From assembly GCA_036130055.1 (NCBI GenBank), contig JAYYOR010000027.1:155900-219899 (forward strand): DNA of 64,000 bases. The letters run 5' to 3'. This DNA comes from TMED69 sp036130055. Its GTDB lineage: Bacteria; Pseudomonadota; Gammaproteobacteria; Ga0077536. Under the pieces are notes generated by a model. The model was not told where the DNA came from and searched no databases. It worked only from the letters and a program-made list of their open reading frames with translations. The position numbers and the translations under genes are program-made. Below, piece after piece: positions 16,826-25,442 of this stretch; positions within the stretch are counted from its first letter, which is position 1; each line of letters starts with the position of its first letter.

Positions 16826-17809
16826 ATGACAGATGAAAACAATGTTAGATCCCAAGGTAACGGATTTAACGATCTAGAAATATCAGAAAAAGAAATTGAA
16901 AAAAAACTTAGATCTGTTGTCTCCGTAACAACAACAATACCCGATCATGCACAAACGGCGAATATTTTAGGTACTAAAAGATCTGGTAATGGCGTGCTCA
17001 TAAACCAAATGGGCTTAATTGTTACTATTGGATATTTACTAGCAGAAGCAAAACAGATTTGGATAACGACAGCACATGGCGAAACTGTTACAGCAGATAC
17101 CGTACTATATGATTATGAATCTGGATTAGGCTTATTAAAACCTTTGAAGCCTATATCCATTCCTGCTATCGGTATAGCCAACCAAAATCATAAGGTAAAT
17201 TCGGGTGACAAAGGGTATCTTCTGGCAGGTTTCGGTGGCTTAGAACAGACTATCAATGTCGATATTGCTAGTTGTGACAGCTTCACCGGATACTGGGAGT
17301 ACGTATTGGACAGAGCGTTTTATACGGCCCCAGCTCATCCTAGTTGGGGTGGGGCGGCCCTATTAAATAAAAAAGGCGAACTCACTGGGATAGGTTCTTT
17401 GTATTTGGAAAACCCACCCGCAAGTAAAAAAGAATTCTCAGGAAATCTTTGTGTTCCAATTGATGCATTATGGCCATTATTTTCAGAAATTAAGGAAAAT
17501 GGAAATGTAAAAAACAAGGAGCGACCTTATCTTGGTTTCTTCGTCTCCGTAGTAGAAAATCAATTCGTAGTATTGGGACTCTACAATTCATCTCCAGCCG
17601 CTCTAGCTGGAATCAAGGCCGGAGATATAATAAAAAGTATAAACGGAGTAGTTCCAGTAGCTTTGAGTGAGTTGTTCAAGTTAATATGGAAAGCTGGCCC
17701 AGCAGGTACAGTAATATCAATTGAAATCGAGAGCGGAGATAAGCATACTATAATTGATGTTGTGTCCGCTGAACGCAAAGCCATATGGATTAGTCCAACT
17801 CTGCACTAA
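16826..17809 (+). CDS. HtrA-like PDZ protein lacking the catalytic triad
   Basis: About 327 residues from ATG 16826 (GTG 16817 is also possible). A trypsin-like beta-barrel domain covers about residues 20-210 (GNGVLINQMGLIVTIGYLL, then AHPSWGGAALLN), followed by a PDZ domain at about 225-315 (YLGFFVSVVENQF, NSSPAALAGIKAGDIIKSING). The normal triad positions are lost: TNxHVV has become TIGYLL, the D-x-x-TDLA aspartate is absent (YESGLGLL), and GNSGGPL has become PSWGGAAL. There is no signal peptide. It is probably a cytosolic binding protein derived from HtrA. It sits between the ArsC-like selenoprotein and the aldolase in one direction. Confidence 0.75.
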   Translation: MTDENNVRSQGNGFNDLEISEKEIEKKLRSVVSVTTTIPDHAQTANILGTKRSGNGVLINQMGLIVTIGYLLAEAKQIWITTAHGETVTADTVLYDYESGLGLLKPLKPISIPAIGIANQNHKVNSGDKGYLLAGFGGLEQTINVDIASCDSFTGYWEYVLDRAFYTAPAHPSWGGAALLNKKGELTGIGSLYLENPPASKKEFSGNLCVPIDALWPLFSEIKENGNVKNKERPYLGFFVSVVENQFVVLGLYNSSPAALAGIKAGDIIKSINGVVPVALSELFKLIWKAGPAGTVISIEIESGDKHTIIDVVSAERKAIWISPTLH

Positions 17810-17851
17810 AATCATGGGAATTTAAAAAAACATAACGGTAGCGTCGAAATT

Positions 17852-18745
17852 ATGGAATCGAGAAACTTAAAAATTGAGAAAATCAAAAAGGGACCCGGAT
17901 TTATAGCTGCACTCGACCAGAGTGGAGGAAGCACTCCAAAGGCTCTTCAAAACTACGGAATAACCTCAGACGAATGGTCTAATGAAGAAGAGATGTTTTC
18001 CTTAGTACACAAAATGAGAGAACGAATTGTTTCAAATCCATCGTTTAACGGCGACAAAATCATTGGTGCTATTCTTTTTGAGAAAACAATGAACTCTAAA
18101 TTCTGCGGCCTCGATTGTGCTGATTATTTATGGGACAAAAAGAATATCGTACCTTTTCTAAAAATTGATAAAGGCCTTGCTGACGAAGAGGATGGCGTGC
18201 AAGTAATGAAGCCAAATCCCCACCTATTAGACATATTGAAAATCGCTAGGAAAAAAGGAATTTTTGGAACCAAAATGAGGTCAGTCATCAAGACACCCAA
18301 TCCTTCAGGGATAAAGAGAGTAGTAAGACAGCAATTCGATACGGCCAGGATAATTATGGACGAGGGTTTTGTGCCAATTATAGAGCCTGAAGTTGACATT
18401 CATTGTAAAACTAAATCCGAGACTGAAGTCATCTTATTGGAGTTTTTGTGCGCTGAACTAAACAATCTACATAACGATGACCGCATAATATTCAAATTAA
18501 CACTCCCCGATTTACCGAACTTCTATCAGGAGTTATGCAAAGAAGAAAAAGTCCTAAGGGTAGTAGCATTATCCGGAGGGTACGCTCAAAACGTAGCTAA
18601 CGAAAAATTAAGCAAAAACAATGGAGTAATCGCAAGCTTCTCTAGAGCTTTGACTGAAAGTCTTTATGTAAAAATGACTGACAAAACCTTTACAGAAACC
18701 ATCGAGATGGCAATCGATAATATTTATAATGCGTCAATAACTTAA
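17852..18745 (+). CDS. fda: fructose-bisphosphate aldolase class I
   Basis: 297 residues with the class I family signatures GPGFIAALDQSGGSTPKAL at the N-terminus, GTKMRSVI (Schiff-base lysine region), GFVPIIEPEVDIHCKTK, and VVALSGGYAQNVAN near the end. It cleaves or forms fructose-1,6-bisphosphate by a Schiff-base mechanism without metal, so it tolerates oxidative conditions that harm metal aldolases. It could act in glycolysis or gluconeogenesis, or with tkt/gap/pgk elsewhere in the window. The gene lies between two selenoprotein-operon members, 14 bp before the bcp start. Confidence 0.9.
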   Translation: MESRNLKIEKIKKGPGFIAALDQSGGSTPKALQNYGITSDEWSNEEEMFSLVHKMRERIVSNPSFNGDKIIGAILFEKTMNSKFCGLDCADYLWDKKNIVPFLKIDKGLADEEDGVQVMKPNPHLLDILKIARKKGIFGTKMRSVIKTPNPSGIKRVVRQQFDTARIIMDEGFVPIIEPEVDIHCKTKSETEVILLEFLCAELNNLHNDDRIIFKLTLPDLPNFYQELCKEEKVLRVVALSGGYAQNVANEKLSKNNGVIASFSRALTESLYVKMTDKTFTETIEMAIDNIYNASIT

Positions 18746-18759
18746 CAGAGGTTTTTTTA

Positions 18760-19203
18760 ATGAGTAAGTCTATAATTGGTAAAAATTTAAGCTACCTATC
18801 CTTCGTGAATCAAGATGGAAAATCTATTTGCCTTAGTGATTTTTCGGATAACTTCGTTCTGTTATGGTGGTATCCGAAAGCAGATACACCGGGGTGAACC
18901 ATTGAAGGCAAAGGGTTCCGTGATAGAATCCAAGATTTTAATAAAAAAGGCGTAGTTGTATTTGGAATTAGTGGAGATTCCCCAGCTGACAATAAATTAT
19001 TTCAAAATAAATTTTCGTTCCCTTTCGAGATGCTGTCTGATTTTGAACTTAAGGAATCAAAGAAACTAGGTCTTTGTAAAGAGGAAAGTACTTATGCGAC
19101 AAGGGTAACCCTCATCTTGGACCATAAAGGGGTTGTTACGAATTTTTTCGATGACGTCAATCCTCAAACCCATGCTTCAGATGTTCTAAGAATCTTTAAT
19201 TAA
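18760..19203 (+). CDS. bcp: Bcp/PrxQ peroxiredoxin selenoprotein (peroxidatic Sec)
   Basis: Read through one TGA (18895-18897), the frame from ATG 18760 to TAA 19201-19203 codes 147 residues, the normal Bcp/PrxQ length. The active site reads WWYPKADTPG-U-TIEG, with Sec46 replacing the peroxidatic cysteine of the invariant TPGCT. Further family features are VVFGISGDSP, FPFEMLSD and TLILDHKGVV. The PrxQ resolving cysteine five residues on is absent; Cys24 and a Cys in LGLCKEE remain. A GU-loop hairpin begins 15 nt after the TGA. It reduces peroxides in the cytosol. Sec-containing Prx with TPGUT is known in marine metagenomes. Without recoding the gene would appear as a 45-codon fragment. Confidence 0.92.
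18913..18931 (+). promoter_or_regulatory. candidate bacterial SECIS in bcp
   Basis: Hairpin GGGTTC (18913-18918) / GAATCC (18926-18931), six pairs including one G-U, with 7-base loop CGTGATA holding GU. The loop begins 21 nt after the TGA, very close to the spacing in the ArsC-like gene (23 nt). Two independent hairpins of the same type behind two Cys-position TGAs make chance unlikely. Confidence 0.68.
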
Positions 19204-19207
19204 TAAA

Positions 19208-19984
19208 TTAGTAATTACTGAAAAAATTATTAATTTTTTCGATAAATTGAAGTTCCTTTTCTACAAACGGCCAATGCCCACAATCCGATATGACGGCAAG
19301 TTGTGAGCTTGAGATTTCAGCATTTAAAAACTCATGGTATTTTACAGGAGTGAGGAGATCCTTATCTCCACACAAGATTAAGGCTCGAAAATCGAGTCCT
19401 TTTAACCGCCTCGTAAAATCAAACGAATCGGCTGCAAGCCAATCCTTGTAAACCACTAAAGGATCAACATCGTTCATGATCGCTAAAAGGTAATCCAGCA
19501 AATGCTTATTAGATGTATCGTAGATGGAATTTAATAAAAATTCTTTGTTCAATTGTGAATTTTCGTTTTTCCGTTCAATCTCCGTTAGAAATGAGTCCGG
19601 TACTCGCAAACGGGCTCCAGTCGCAACTAATATCAATGATTCAACCAGTTTTGGCATATAAACCCCTATAGCCATTCCAATTGCTCCCCCCAATGAATGT
19701 CCTAATAAATTCCATTCTCCAAGATCTATTCTCTTAAGTAACTCGGAACATATAAATGCGTGGTCAACTACATTTCTGTAACCTTCGCCTTCTGATTGAC
19801 CATGCCCACTCAAATCAATTGTTAAAATGTTGAATTTTTTTGAAAGGTTTTCCACAACGTTCGAAAAGACTCGAGAATCGCTTGATGCACCATGAATAAA
19901 GAACAGATTTTTTCTTGAGGGGCTTTGGAAATTTACGCTATAGTAAATTTTTTTGTCTTCTATAACTTCTATTGGCACAACCAA
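19208..19984 (-). CDS. alpha/beta-hydrolase
   Basis: 258 residues with an alpha/beta-hydrolase fold. The oxyanion region is FFIHGASSDSRVF, the nucleophile elbow GHSLGG (about residue 93), the acid in LILCGDKDLLTP, and the histidine in SDCGHWPFVEKE near the C-terminus. The full triad is present, so an active esterase, lipase-like or C-C hydrolase is likely; the substrate cannot be told. It is convergent with bcp (4 bp gap) and divergent from the alcohol dehydrogenase. Confidence 0.82.
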   Translation of the reverse strand: MVVPIEVIEDKKIYYSVNFQSPSRKNLFFIHGASSDSRVFSNVVENLSKKFNILTIDLSGHGQSEGEGYRNVVDHAFICSELLKRIDLGEWNLLGHSLGGAIGMAIGVYMPKLVESLILVATGARLRVPDSFLTEIERKNENSQLNKEFLLNSIYDTSNKHLLDYLLAIMNDVDPLVVYKDWLAADSFDFTRRLKGLDFRALILCGDKDLLTPVKYHEFLNAEISSSQLAVISDCGHWPFVEKELQFIEKINNFFSNY

Positions 19985-20074
19985 TATCTCCTAAGATATC
20001 AAATAAACAGTTGATATAGTATGATAGAGGCAGTTTTTTATTTTAACAATTAAAATAGAGAAAAAGGATATTCT

Positions 20075-21202
20075 ATGAAATGCAGAGCTGCGGTATTAAA
20101 TAAAATGGGTGCGTCCAGGCCTTATAAAGACTCAAAACCGATAACTATTGAGGAAATCCAATTAGACGAACCCGGAGATGGCGAAGTTCTTATTAGAATG
20201 GGTGCAGCAGGTTTGTGCCACTCCGATCTTTCGGTAGTCAATGGCTCTCGGCCTAGGCCATTACCAATGGTTATTGGACATGAAGCATCTGCGGTAGTAG
20301 AAAAATTAGGGCCTAATGCAAATGATCTTGATGTGGGTGATCATGTTGCCGCCGTTTTTGTTCCAAGCTGTGGAAGTTGCATACCGTGTTTAGAGGGTAG
20401 ACCGGCTTTATGTGAACCTGCTGCCGTGGCGAACGCAAACGGAACCCTTCTATCTGGAGCAAAACGAATCAAGCTAAATGGTGAATATGTAACCCATCAT
20501 GTCGGTGTATCCTGTTTTGCAGAATACGCTGTTGTGTCTCAAAAATCCCTTGTAAGAATACCAAGCAATATTCCTCTAGACCTAGCGGCTCTTTTCGGTT
20601 GTGCAGTAATAACTGGCGTAGGAGCGGTGGTAAATACCGCAAAAATGACCATGGGAAGCACAGCTGCAATCGTCGGATTAGGCGGAACAGGACTAGCTGC
20701 AGTTTTAGGCGCCATAGCCAGCGGTGCGAAAACTGTAATAGGAATTGATTTAAGCGAGCAGAAACTAAAATTGGGCAAGCAACTTGGATGTAATTATGTA
20801 CTAAATGCAAGCGATCCTGAGATCGTTACCAAACTCAAGGAAATTACGAGCGGCGGCTGTGACTATTCCTTTGAATGCGTCGGTTCAAATAAGGCGATGG
20901 AACTTGCCTATGCAGTCACCCGACGAGGAGGAACAACCTGTTCAAGCGGCCTATCGGACCCTAAAGAAAATTTTAGCTTACAACACGTAAATCTTGTAGC
21001 CGAGGAAAGGACGATCAAGGGCAGTTATCTTGGTAGTTGCGTTCCAAGAAGAGATATCCCAAATTATATTCAATTACAGCAAAATGGTAATTTGCCTGTT
21101 GATGACTTAATGAGCGAGCGCATTAGACTAGACGATGTAAATGAAGGTTTTGACAAATTAGCAGACGGGGAAACAGTTAGACAATTAATAACATTTGACT
21201 AA
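20075..21202 (+). CDS. zinc-dependent alcohol dehydrogenase (class III-like)
   Basis: 375 residues of the medium-chain zinc ADH family. The catalytic-zinc ligands are in AGLCHSDL (Cys) and VIGHEASAVV (His-Glu). The structural zinc lobe has four cysteines (PSCGSCIPCLEGRPALC). The NAD-binding motif is AIVGLGGTGLAAVLGA followed by GIDLSEQKL. It may oxidise short alcohols or S-hydroxymethylglutathione; the latter would suit formaldehyde handling in a methylamine user, but the substrate is not readable from sequence. AAAAGGA lies before the ATG. Confidence 0.85.
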   Translation: MKCRAAVLNKMGASRPYKDSKPITIEEIQLDEPGDGEVLIRMGAAGLCHSDLSVVNGSRPRPLPMVIGHEASAVVEKLGPNANDLDVGDHVAAVFVPSCGSCIPCLEGRPALCEPAAVANANGTLLSGAKRIKLNGEYVTHHVGVSCFAEYAVVSQKSLVRIPSNIPLDLAALFGCAVITGVGAVVNTAKMTMGSTAAIVGLGGTGLAAVLGAIASGAKTVIGIDLSEQKLKLGKQLGCNYVLNASDPEIVTKLKEITSGGCDYSFECVGSNKAMELAYAVTRRGGTTCSSGLSDPKENFSLQHVNLVAEERTIKGSYLGSCVPRRDIPNYIQLQQNGNLPVDDLMSERIRLDDVNEGFDKLADGETVRQLITFD

Positions 21203-21212
21203 AATAATTGCT

Positions 21213-22961
21213 CTAGTTTGGCAACCTTATGTTATCAACAAGAGCGCGAATATATTGTTTCGGCGGCTCTGTCCATTTACTTACGAACATTGCAGTCAAG
21301 AAATTAGCAATCGCACCTATAACACCAAAACCCTCAGGTGATATTTCGAACCACCAGTTTTCTGGAATATTCAGTTCTGGATTAAAAAATTTAAAATAAA
21401 CTATATAAGCTAAAGTAATTGTCAATCCTACTACCATTCCACTTATAGCACCGAAGTTATTAATCCTTTTAGAAAAAATTCCTAAAACTATTGGGGGAAA
21501 CAAAGAGGAGGCAGCAAGCCCAAATGCAAGCGCTACCACTTCTGCCACAAACCCCGGTGGATTTATACCTAGATAACCCGCAATAAAAATAGCTAGCGCA
21601 GCTGCTAGTCTTGCCAATAGTAGCTCGGTTTTATCCGAGATTTTCATGTCAAACGTCTCCCGGACTAAATCATGGGAAATAGATGAAGATATTACCAATA
21701 ACAAGCCGGCCGCTGTCGATAACGCAGCCGCTAATCCACCAGCAGCCACCAGTGCAATGACCCAAGGCGGTAGACTGGCAATTTCTGGATTAGCAAGAAC
21801 CATTATATCTCTGTCAACATAGACTTCATTATCGTTAGGCAAACTTTTATTTAAGACAACACGCTCTCCATGAGGACCACTATCGTCTGCACTAAACTCA
21901 AGTCTGCCCTCAAAGGGCTTGCCCGGACCGTACTGCATAATTCCATCGTTGTTCTTGTCTATCCAAGCAATTAGTCCTACACCCTCCCATTGCTTAACCC
22001 AATTTGGAGCTTTCTCATAATGGGTCTCATGCACTGAATCAATAAAATTTAATCGAGCGAAAGCTCCAACAGCCGGTGCTGTAGTATATAAAATTGCTAT
22101 GAAAAGTAAGGCATAGGCAGCGGATTTTCTTGCATCAGAAACTTTAGGCACGGTGAAAAATCTGACTATAACATGGGGCAAACCAGCAGTACCCAACATT
22201 AATGCCATTGTAATAGCGGCCATGTCAATCTTAGAACGAGCCGTAGTAGTATACTGCTGAAATCCCAACTCAAGCAAAATACCATCCAAGCGCTCTAAAA
22301 TTGATTGCTCGGAGCCGTTAAATGACCCACCCAGTCCGAATTGTGGCACAGGAGAACCGGTCATCATAATTGATATGTAAATAGCAGGGACCAAATAAGC
22401 AAAAATCATAATGCAGTATTGGGCTACCTGAGTATAGGTTATACCTTTCATCCCACCCAGTACCGCATAAATAAATACGACACTCATACCTATGTATACA
22501 CCGGTGTTTATAGGAACATCTAAAAAGTGCGAGAAAACTATCCCAACTCCTCTCATTTGCCCTGCAATATAAGTAAATGAGACAATTATTAAAGCAATAA
22601 CAGCTATCATTCTGGCTTTTCTTGAATAATACCTACTCGCAATAAAATCCGGTACAGTAAATTTCCCAAATTTACGAAGATAAGGTGCAAGCATTAACGC
22701 AAGAATTACATAACCCCCCGTCCAACCCAACAAATAAACTGACGCCCCATAACCCATAAACGCAATTATTCCAGCTAGTGAAATGAATGAGGCAGCACTC
22801 ATCCAATCAGCAGCGGTTGCCATACCATTCGCAATTGGACCAACTCCTGAATTTGCAACATAAAAATCTTTAGTACTACCGGCGCGTGCCCACACCGCTA
22901 TTGCAGCGTATAAACCGAAACTTATTGCGACGAATATATAAGTTAGAGTTGCACTGCTCAT
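21213..22961 (-). CDS. sodium:solute symporter, large subunit (VC_2705/ActP-like)
   Basis: 582 residues with about 13 hydrophobic segments and the SSS-family motif AADWMSAASFISLAGIIAFMG near the N-terminus. A large hydrophilic insert at about residues 300-385 includes an acidic DKNNDGIMQYG stretch resembling an EF-hand-type loop. The small DUF4212 subunit gene lies directly upstream, with ATGA overlap, which defines the VC_2705-type two-component symporters. Acetate or another monocarboxylate is the usual guess. Confidence 0.88.
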   Translation of the reverse strand: MSSATLTYIFVAISFGLYAAIAVWARAGSTKDFYVANSGVGPIANGMATAADWMSAASFISLAGIIAFMGYGASVYLLGWTGGYVILALMLAPYLRKFGKFTVPDFIASRYYSRKARMIAVIALIIVSFTYIAGQMRGVGIVFSHFLDVPINTGVYIGMSVVFIYAVLGGMKGITYTQVAQYCIMIFAYLVPAIYISIMMTGSPVPQFGLGGSFNGSEQSILERLDGILLELGFQQYTTTARSKIDMAAITMALMLGTAGLPHVIVRFFTVPKVSDARKSAAYALLFIAILYTTAPAVGAFARLNFIDSVHETHYEKAPNWVKQWEGVGLIAWIDKNNDGIMQYGPGKPFEGRLEFSADDSGPHGERVVLNKSLPNDNEVYVDRDIMVLANPEIASLPPWVIALVAAGGLAAALSTAAGLLLVISSSISHDLVRETFDMKISDKTELLLARLAAALAIFIAGYLGINPPGFVAEVVALAFGLAASSLFPPIVLGIFSKRINNFGAISGMVVGLTITLAYIVYFKFFNPELNIPENWWFEISPEGFGVIGAIANFLTAMFVSKWTEPPKQYIRALVDNIRLPN

Positions 22962-23230
22962 AATTTTGTTGAGACTTTTTCTCGATATTTCTTATCTATC
23001 CTATTCATTAAAACGGAATAAGCAAAAATCAACACGACAAAAGTAAAAATAGAGCCTTGTTGGGCCCACCAAAATCCTAATTTAAAACCGAAAAAATGAA
23101 ATTGATTCAGTTCTTCAACAAAAGCAATACTAAAGCAGAAAGACACCAGGAACCATATCGACAGCAGAATCAACATAAGTCTTATGTTGGCTTTCCAATA
23201 GAGAACGTTTTCATCAGATTTATTTTTCAT
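22958..23230 (-). CDS. sodium:solute symporter small subunit (DUF4212)
   Basis: 90 residues with two transmembrane segments (LMLILLSIWFLVSFCFSIAF and GSIFTFVVLIFAYSVLMNRID) and the YW..N..L N-terminus typical of this small subunit. It always accompanies the large SSS subunit, here with a 4-bp overlap. It probably helps assemble or regulate the transporter in the inner membrane. Confidence 0.85.
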   Translation of the reverse strand: MKNKSDENVLYWKANIRLMLILLSIWFLVSFCFSIAFVEELNQFHFFGFKLGFWWAQQGSIFTFVVLIFAYSVLMNRIDKKYREKVSTKL

Positions 23231-23265
23231 TCTTTCCTCTACTTTCCACTTTTTGTAAAATTTAG

Positions 23266-23339
23266 TGGCTATGGGTGGGATCGAACCACCGACCTCGGCG
23301 TTATGAGTGCCGCGCTCTAACCGGCTGAGCTACATAGCC
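23266..23339 (-). tRNA. tRNA-Met(CAT), elongator type
   Basis: Minus-strand cloverleaf of 74 nt: acceptor GGCTATG / CATAGCC, D-arm AGCTCAGCCGGTTAGAG, anticodon loop CTCATAA, T-arm GGTTCGATCC, discriminator A. It is very close to E. coli elongator tRNA-Met. The bases after the discriminator are CTA, so CCA is not encoded. A tRNA-Ile2 (lysidine-modified CAT) is the alternative, but the overall sequence favours Met. Confidence 0.93.
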
Positions 23340-23439
23340 TAAAACTCTCGATTACTTTAGTGTTAAAATAATAACATTTCTTTACATGAATAGTCATTTT
23401 TAAGGGAACCTAAAATTATTTGAATAAGGAAAAATAATT

Positions 23440-23862
23440 TTGAAAAAACAAAACAAGAAATGGAATGTTCTTTCAATAGATTTGGCAGATCGTCCCGAAT
23501 TACGTTCAGGGACCATTCCTTCATTACTTGAAATATCAAAGTTGTTTGAGGACGGTATAGAAAATTTTAAGCACTCGATGGGCTTGACCGATGAGTACAT
23601 AGCCGCCAAAAAGAAATCGACAGTTGCACTTGAAACTTCTTTATGTGTGCATGGATGGCAATTCAACGACTCTTTATTGATAAAGACCAGAGCTTCAAAG
23701 TTTGATGGGCGAAAAGTATTGATGCAACAAGTAATTTGCTCAAAAGGCCAGACTTTAGTAACCCAAACGACTCTTTCTATTTCTTTCGATATTTTAAAAA
23801 GAAAAAGTTGTTTTTTTGAAGAAAAAATTGCGCTTAATTACCAAAGATTTATTGATTTTTAA
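23440..23862 (+). CDS. possible hotdog-fold thioesterase-like protein
   Basis: 140 residues from a TTG start, chosen because AAGGAA lies 7-8 nt upstream and no ATG is available. It has no signal peptide. The mid-protein pattern STVALETSLCVHGWQFNDSLLIKTRASKFDG and the alternating beta strands after it resemble acyl-CoA thioester hydrolases (hotdog fold), but no active-site Asp motif is convincing. Function uncertain. The 3' end is convergent with, and overlaps, the 67-residue gene. Confidence 0.5.
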   Translation: MKKQNKKWNVLSIDLADRPELRSGTIPSLLEISKLFEDGIENFKHSMGLTDEYIAAKKKSTVALETSLCVHGWQFNDSLLIKTRASKFDGRKVLMQQVICSKGQTLVTQTTLSISFDILKRKSCFFEEKIALNYQRFIDF

Positions 23863-24052
23863 TGTTTTCGTCTGAACCGAGTTCTTTACGGATATTTTCA
23901 TAATCATGGTTTTCCAGCTGGCCGATTTTAAAATGCCAATATAACCAATAAATTACGACAAATATCAGCCAAATAAATTCAGTTCCCAAGAGTGGGTATA
24001 TTTCGAAAACTTCACTAAAATTTAATTTATTCCAATCAACAATAGTTGCCAT
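23849..24052 (-). CDS. small single-TM protein next to amt
   Basis: 67 residues with one transmembrane helix (GTEFIWLIFVVIYWLYWHF) and a charged C-terminus (KIGQLENHDYENIRKELG). It starts at the base where the amt stop ends, so the two are translated together. I know no family for it. Because of the coupling it may be an accessory subunit of the ammonium transporter. This is an inference from position. Confidence 0.6.
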   Translation of the reverse strand: MATIVDWNKLNFSEVFEIYPLLGTEFIWLIFVVIYWLYWHFKIGQLENHDYENIRKELGSDENIKNQ

Positions 24053-25413
24053 TATTTTATCTCTTCCGTTTCAGCCAAAGATACGTTTTTATTTTCCATG
24101 CTGGTCTTTTTTTCTGAAGCAAAATCCAGTCCCACAACTTCAATTTCTGGTGGTATACGTAGAATTTTAAAAAAATTAAGTAATTTCGCAAGTGCCCATC
24201 CTGGTAAGAACCCAAAAAAACCAAACATTATTATTGCGCCTACAAACATCCCTAGAGGATTAATCGTGCTGGGGTAATAAGCTGAGGCCGGATAACCCCA
24301 TAAAACAAAACCGCATACTATGAGACCCAAAGCACCAGCATAACCATGAACTGCTACCGCTCCAACCGCATCATCGATTTTAAATTTTTTCTCAACATAA
24401 AAATGTAATCTGTAAACAAAATAAACACCTACGGCCCCAATCGAGAATGCTTGAAGTGGGCTATATAAATCGTTTCCAGCAGAGGCTAAAATTATACCAG
24501 CAAGTCCCCCTGAGTAAGTCCAAAATGGGTCTCCTTTTGACACTAAATAACTTGTCAACATTCCACCTGATAGTGACATTAAAAAATTAGCCGTAATACC
24601 ACTTAAAGTGGTTGGAGTGAGATATATGTTTGTTGCAGAAAAAAACTTCTGCCCATCTCCATAATCACTGCCAATATCATAAATTGGAACATTACACGCA
24701 GCGTAAAACCCCCAAAATCCGGTATAAATCAAAAAAATACCTATAGTTACAAGCCACGGATTTTGCGGATTAATTGTGTTTATTTTCCCATCTCTGAATT
24801 TCCCTATTCTTGGCCCCAACACTGCCAGGACACCTAGAGCAAAACCTCCCGAAGCCGCATGAATTACACCCGAGGCATAAGCATCATGATATCCAAGTTT
24901 ATTAACCATCCAACCTGCGTAGTGCCAGCCCCAAGAAGCATCAATTACCCAGACAACAGAACCAATTACCACAGCGATAATTGCAAATGCCACAGTTTTA
25001 ATCCTTTCAATTATAGCCCCAGAAACTATTGAAGCGGCTGTCCATGAGAATAATAAAAAAGCTGCCCAAAATACCAAATTTATTCTGTCACCTAAATTGA
25101 CTGCCATAGCAGATGACCAAGGAAGGGCTAACTCGTTAGCACCGAAGCCATCCGCTTCCAGCACCAATCCTCCGGTTATTCCCGGTCCATTTGGCATAGC
25201 CCAATAAAACCACCAACCAAAAAGGAAAAAACTTATTGTTACAATTGGAATTAAAATTGTATTTTTCATAAGAGTATGAAGATGGTTTTTCCGCCTGGAT
25301 ACTCCTACCTCATAGACGCAAAAACCAACATGAATAAGAAACATCAAGACGACCGTTACCCAGTAATAGAATTCCGTAAAAATCGTCGTCAATGCCAATA
25401 TTTCTTTTTCCAT
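24052..25413 (-). CDS. amt: ammonium transporter (Amt/Mep/Rh family)
   Basis: 453 residues with about 11 membrane spans. The twin pore histidines are in IHAASGGFALG and AVHGYAGALGL, and the Trp-rich IDASWGWHYAG region is also present. It is longer than AmtB (about 406 mature residues), with a large loop after the first pair of helices. There is no linked glnK. With a methylamine cluster in the same window, methylammonium could be a second substrate, since Amt proteins carry it; this cannot be shown here. Confidence 0.9.
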   Translation of the reverse strand: MEKEILALTTIFTEFYYWVTVVLMFLIHVGFCVYEVGVSRRKNHLHTLMKNTILIPIVTISFFLFGWWFYWAMPNGPGITGGLVLEADGFGANELALPWSSAMAVNLGDRINLVFWAAFLLFSWTAASIVSGAIIERIKTVAFAIIAVVIGSVVWVIDASWGWHYAGWMVNKLGYHDAYASGVIHAASGGFALGVLAVLGPRIGKFRDGKINTINPQNPWLVTIGIFLIYTGFWGFYAACNVPIYDIGSDYGDGQKFFSATNIYLTPTTLSGITANFLMSLSGGMLTSYLVSKGDPFWTYSGGLAGIILASAGNDLYSPLQAFSIGAVGVYFVYRLHFYVEKKFKIDDAVGAVAVHGYAGALGLIVCGFVLWGYPASAYYPSTINPLGMFVGAIIMFGFFGFLPGWALAKLLNFFKILRIPPEIEVVGLDFASEKKTSMENKNVSLAETEEIK

Positions 25414-25442
25414 AAATACTGATGCTCCTAAAACTAAATTAA

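Noticed and set aside
24052..25413. A dedicated methylamine permease
   Set aside because: The sequence shows only Amt-family pore features; substrate preference cannot be read.
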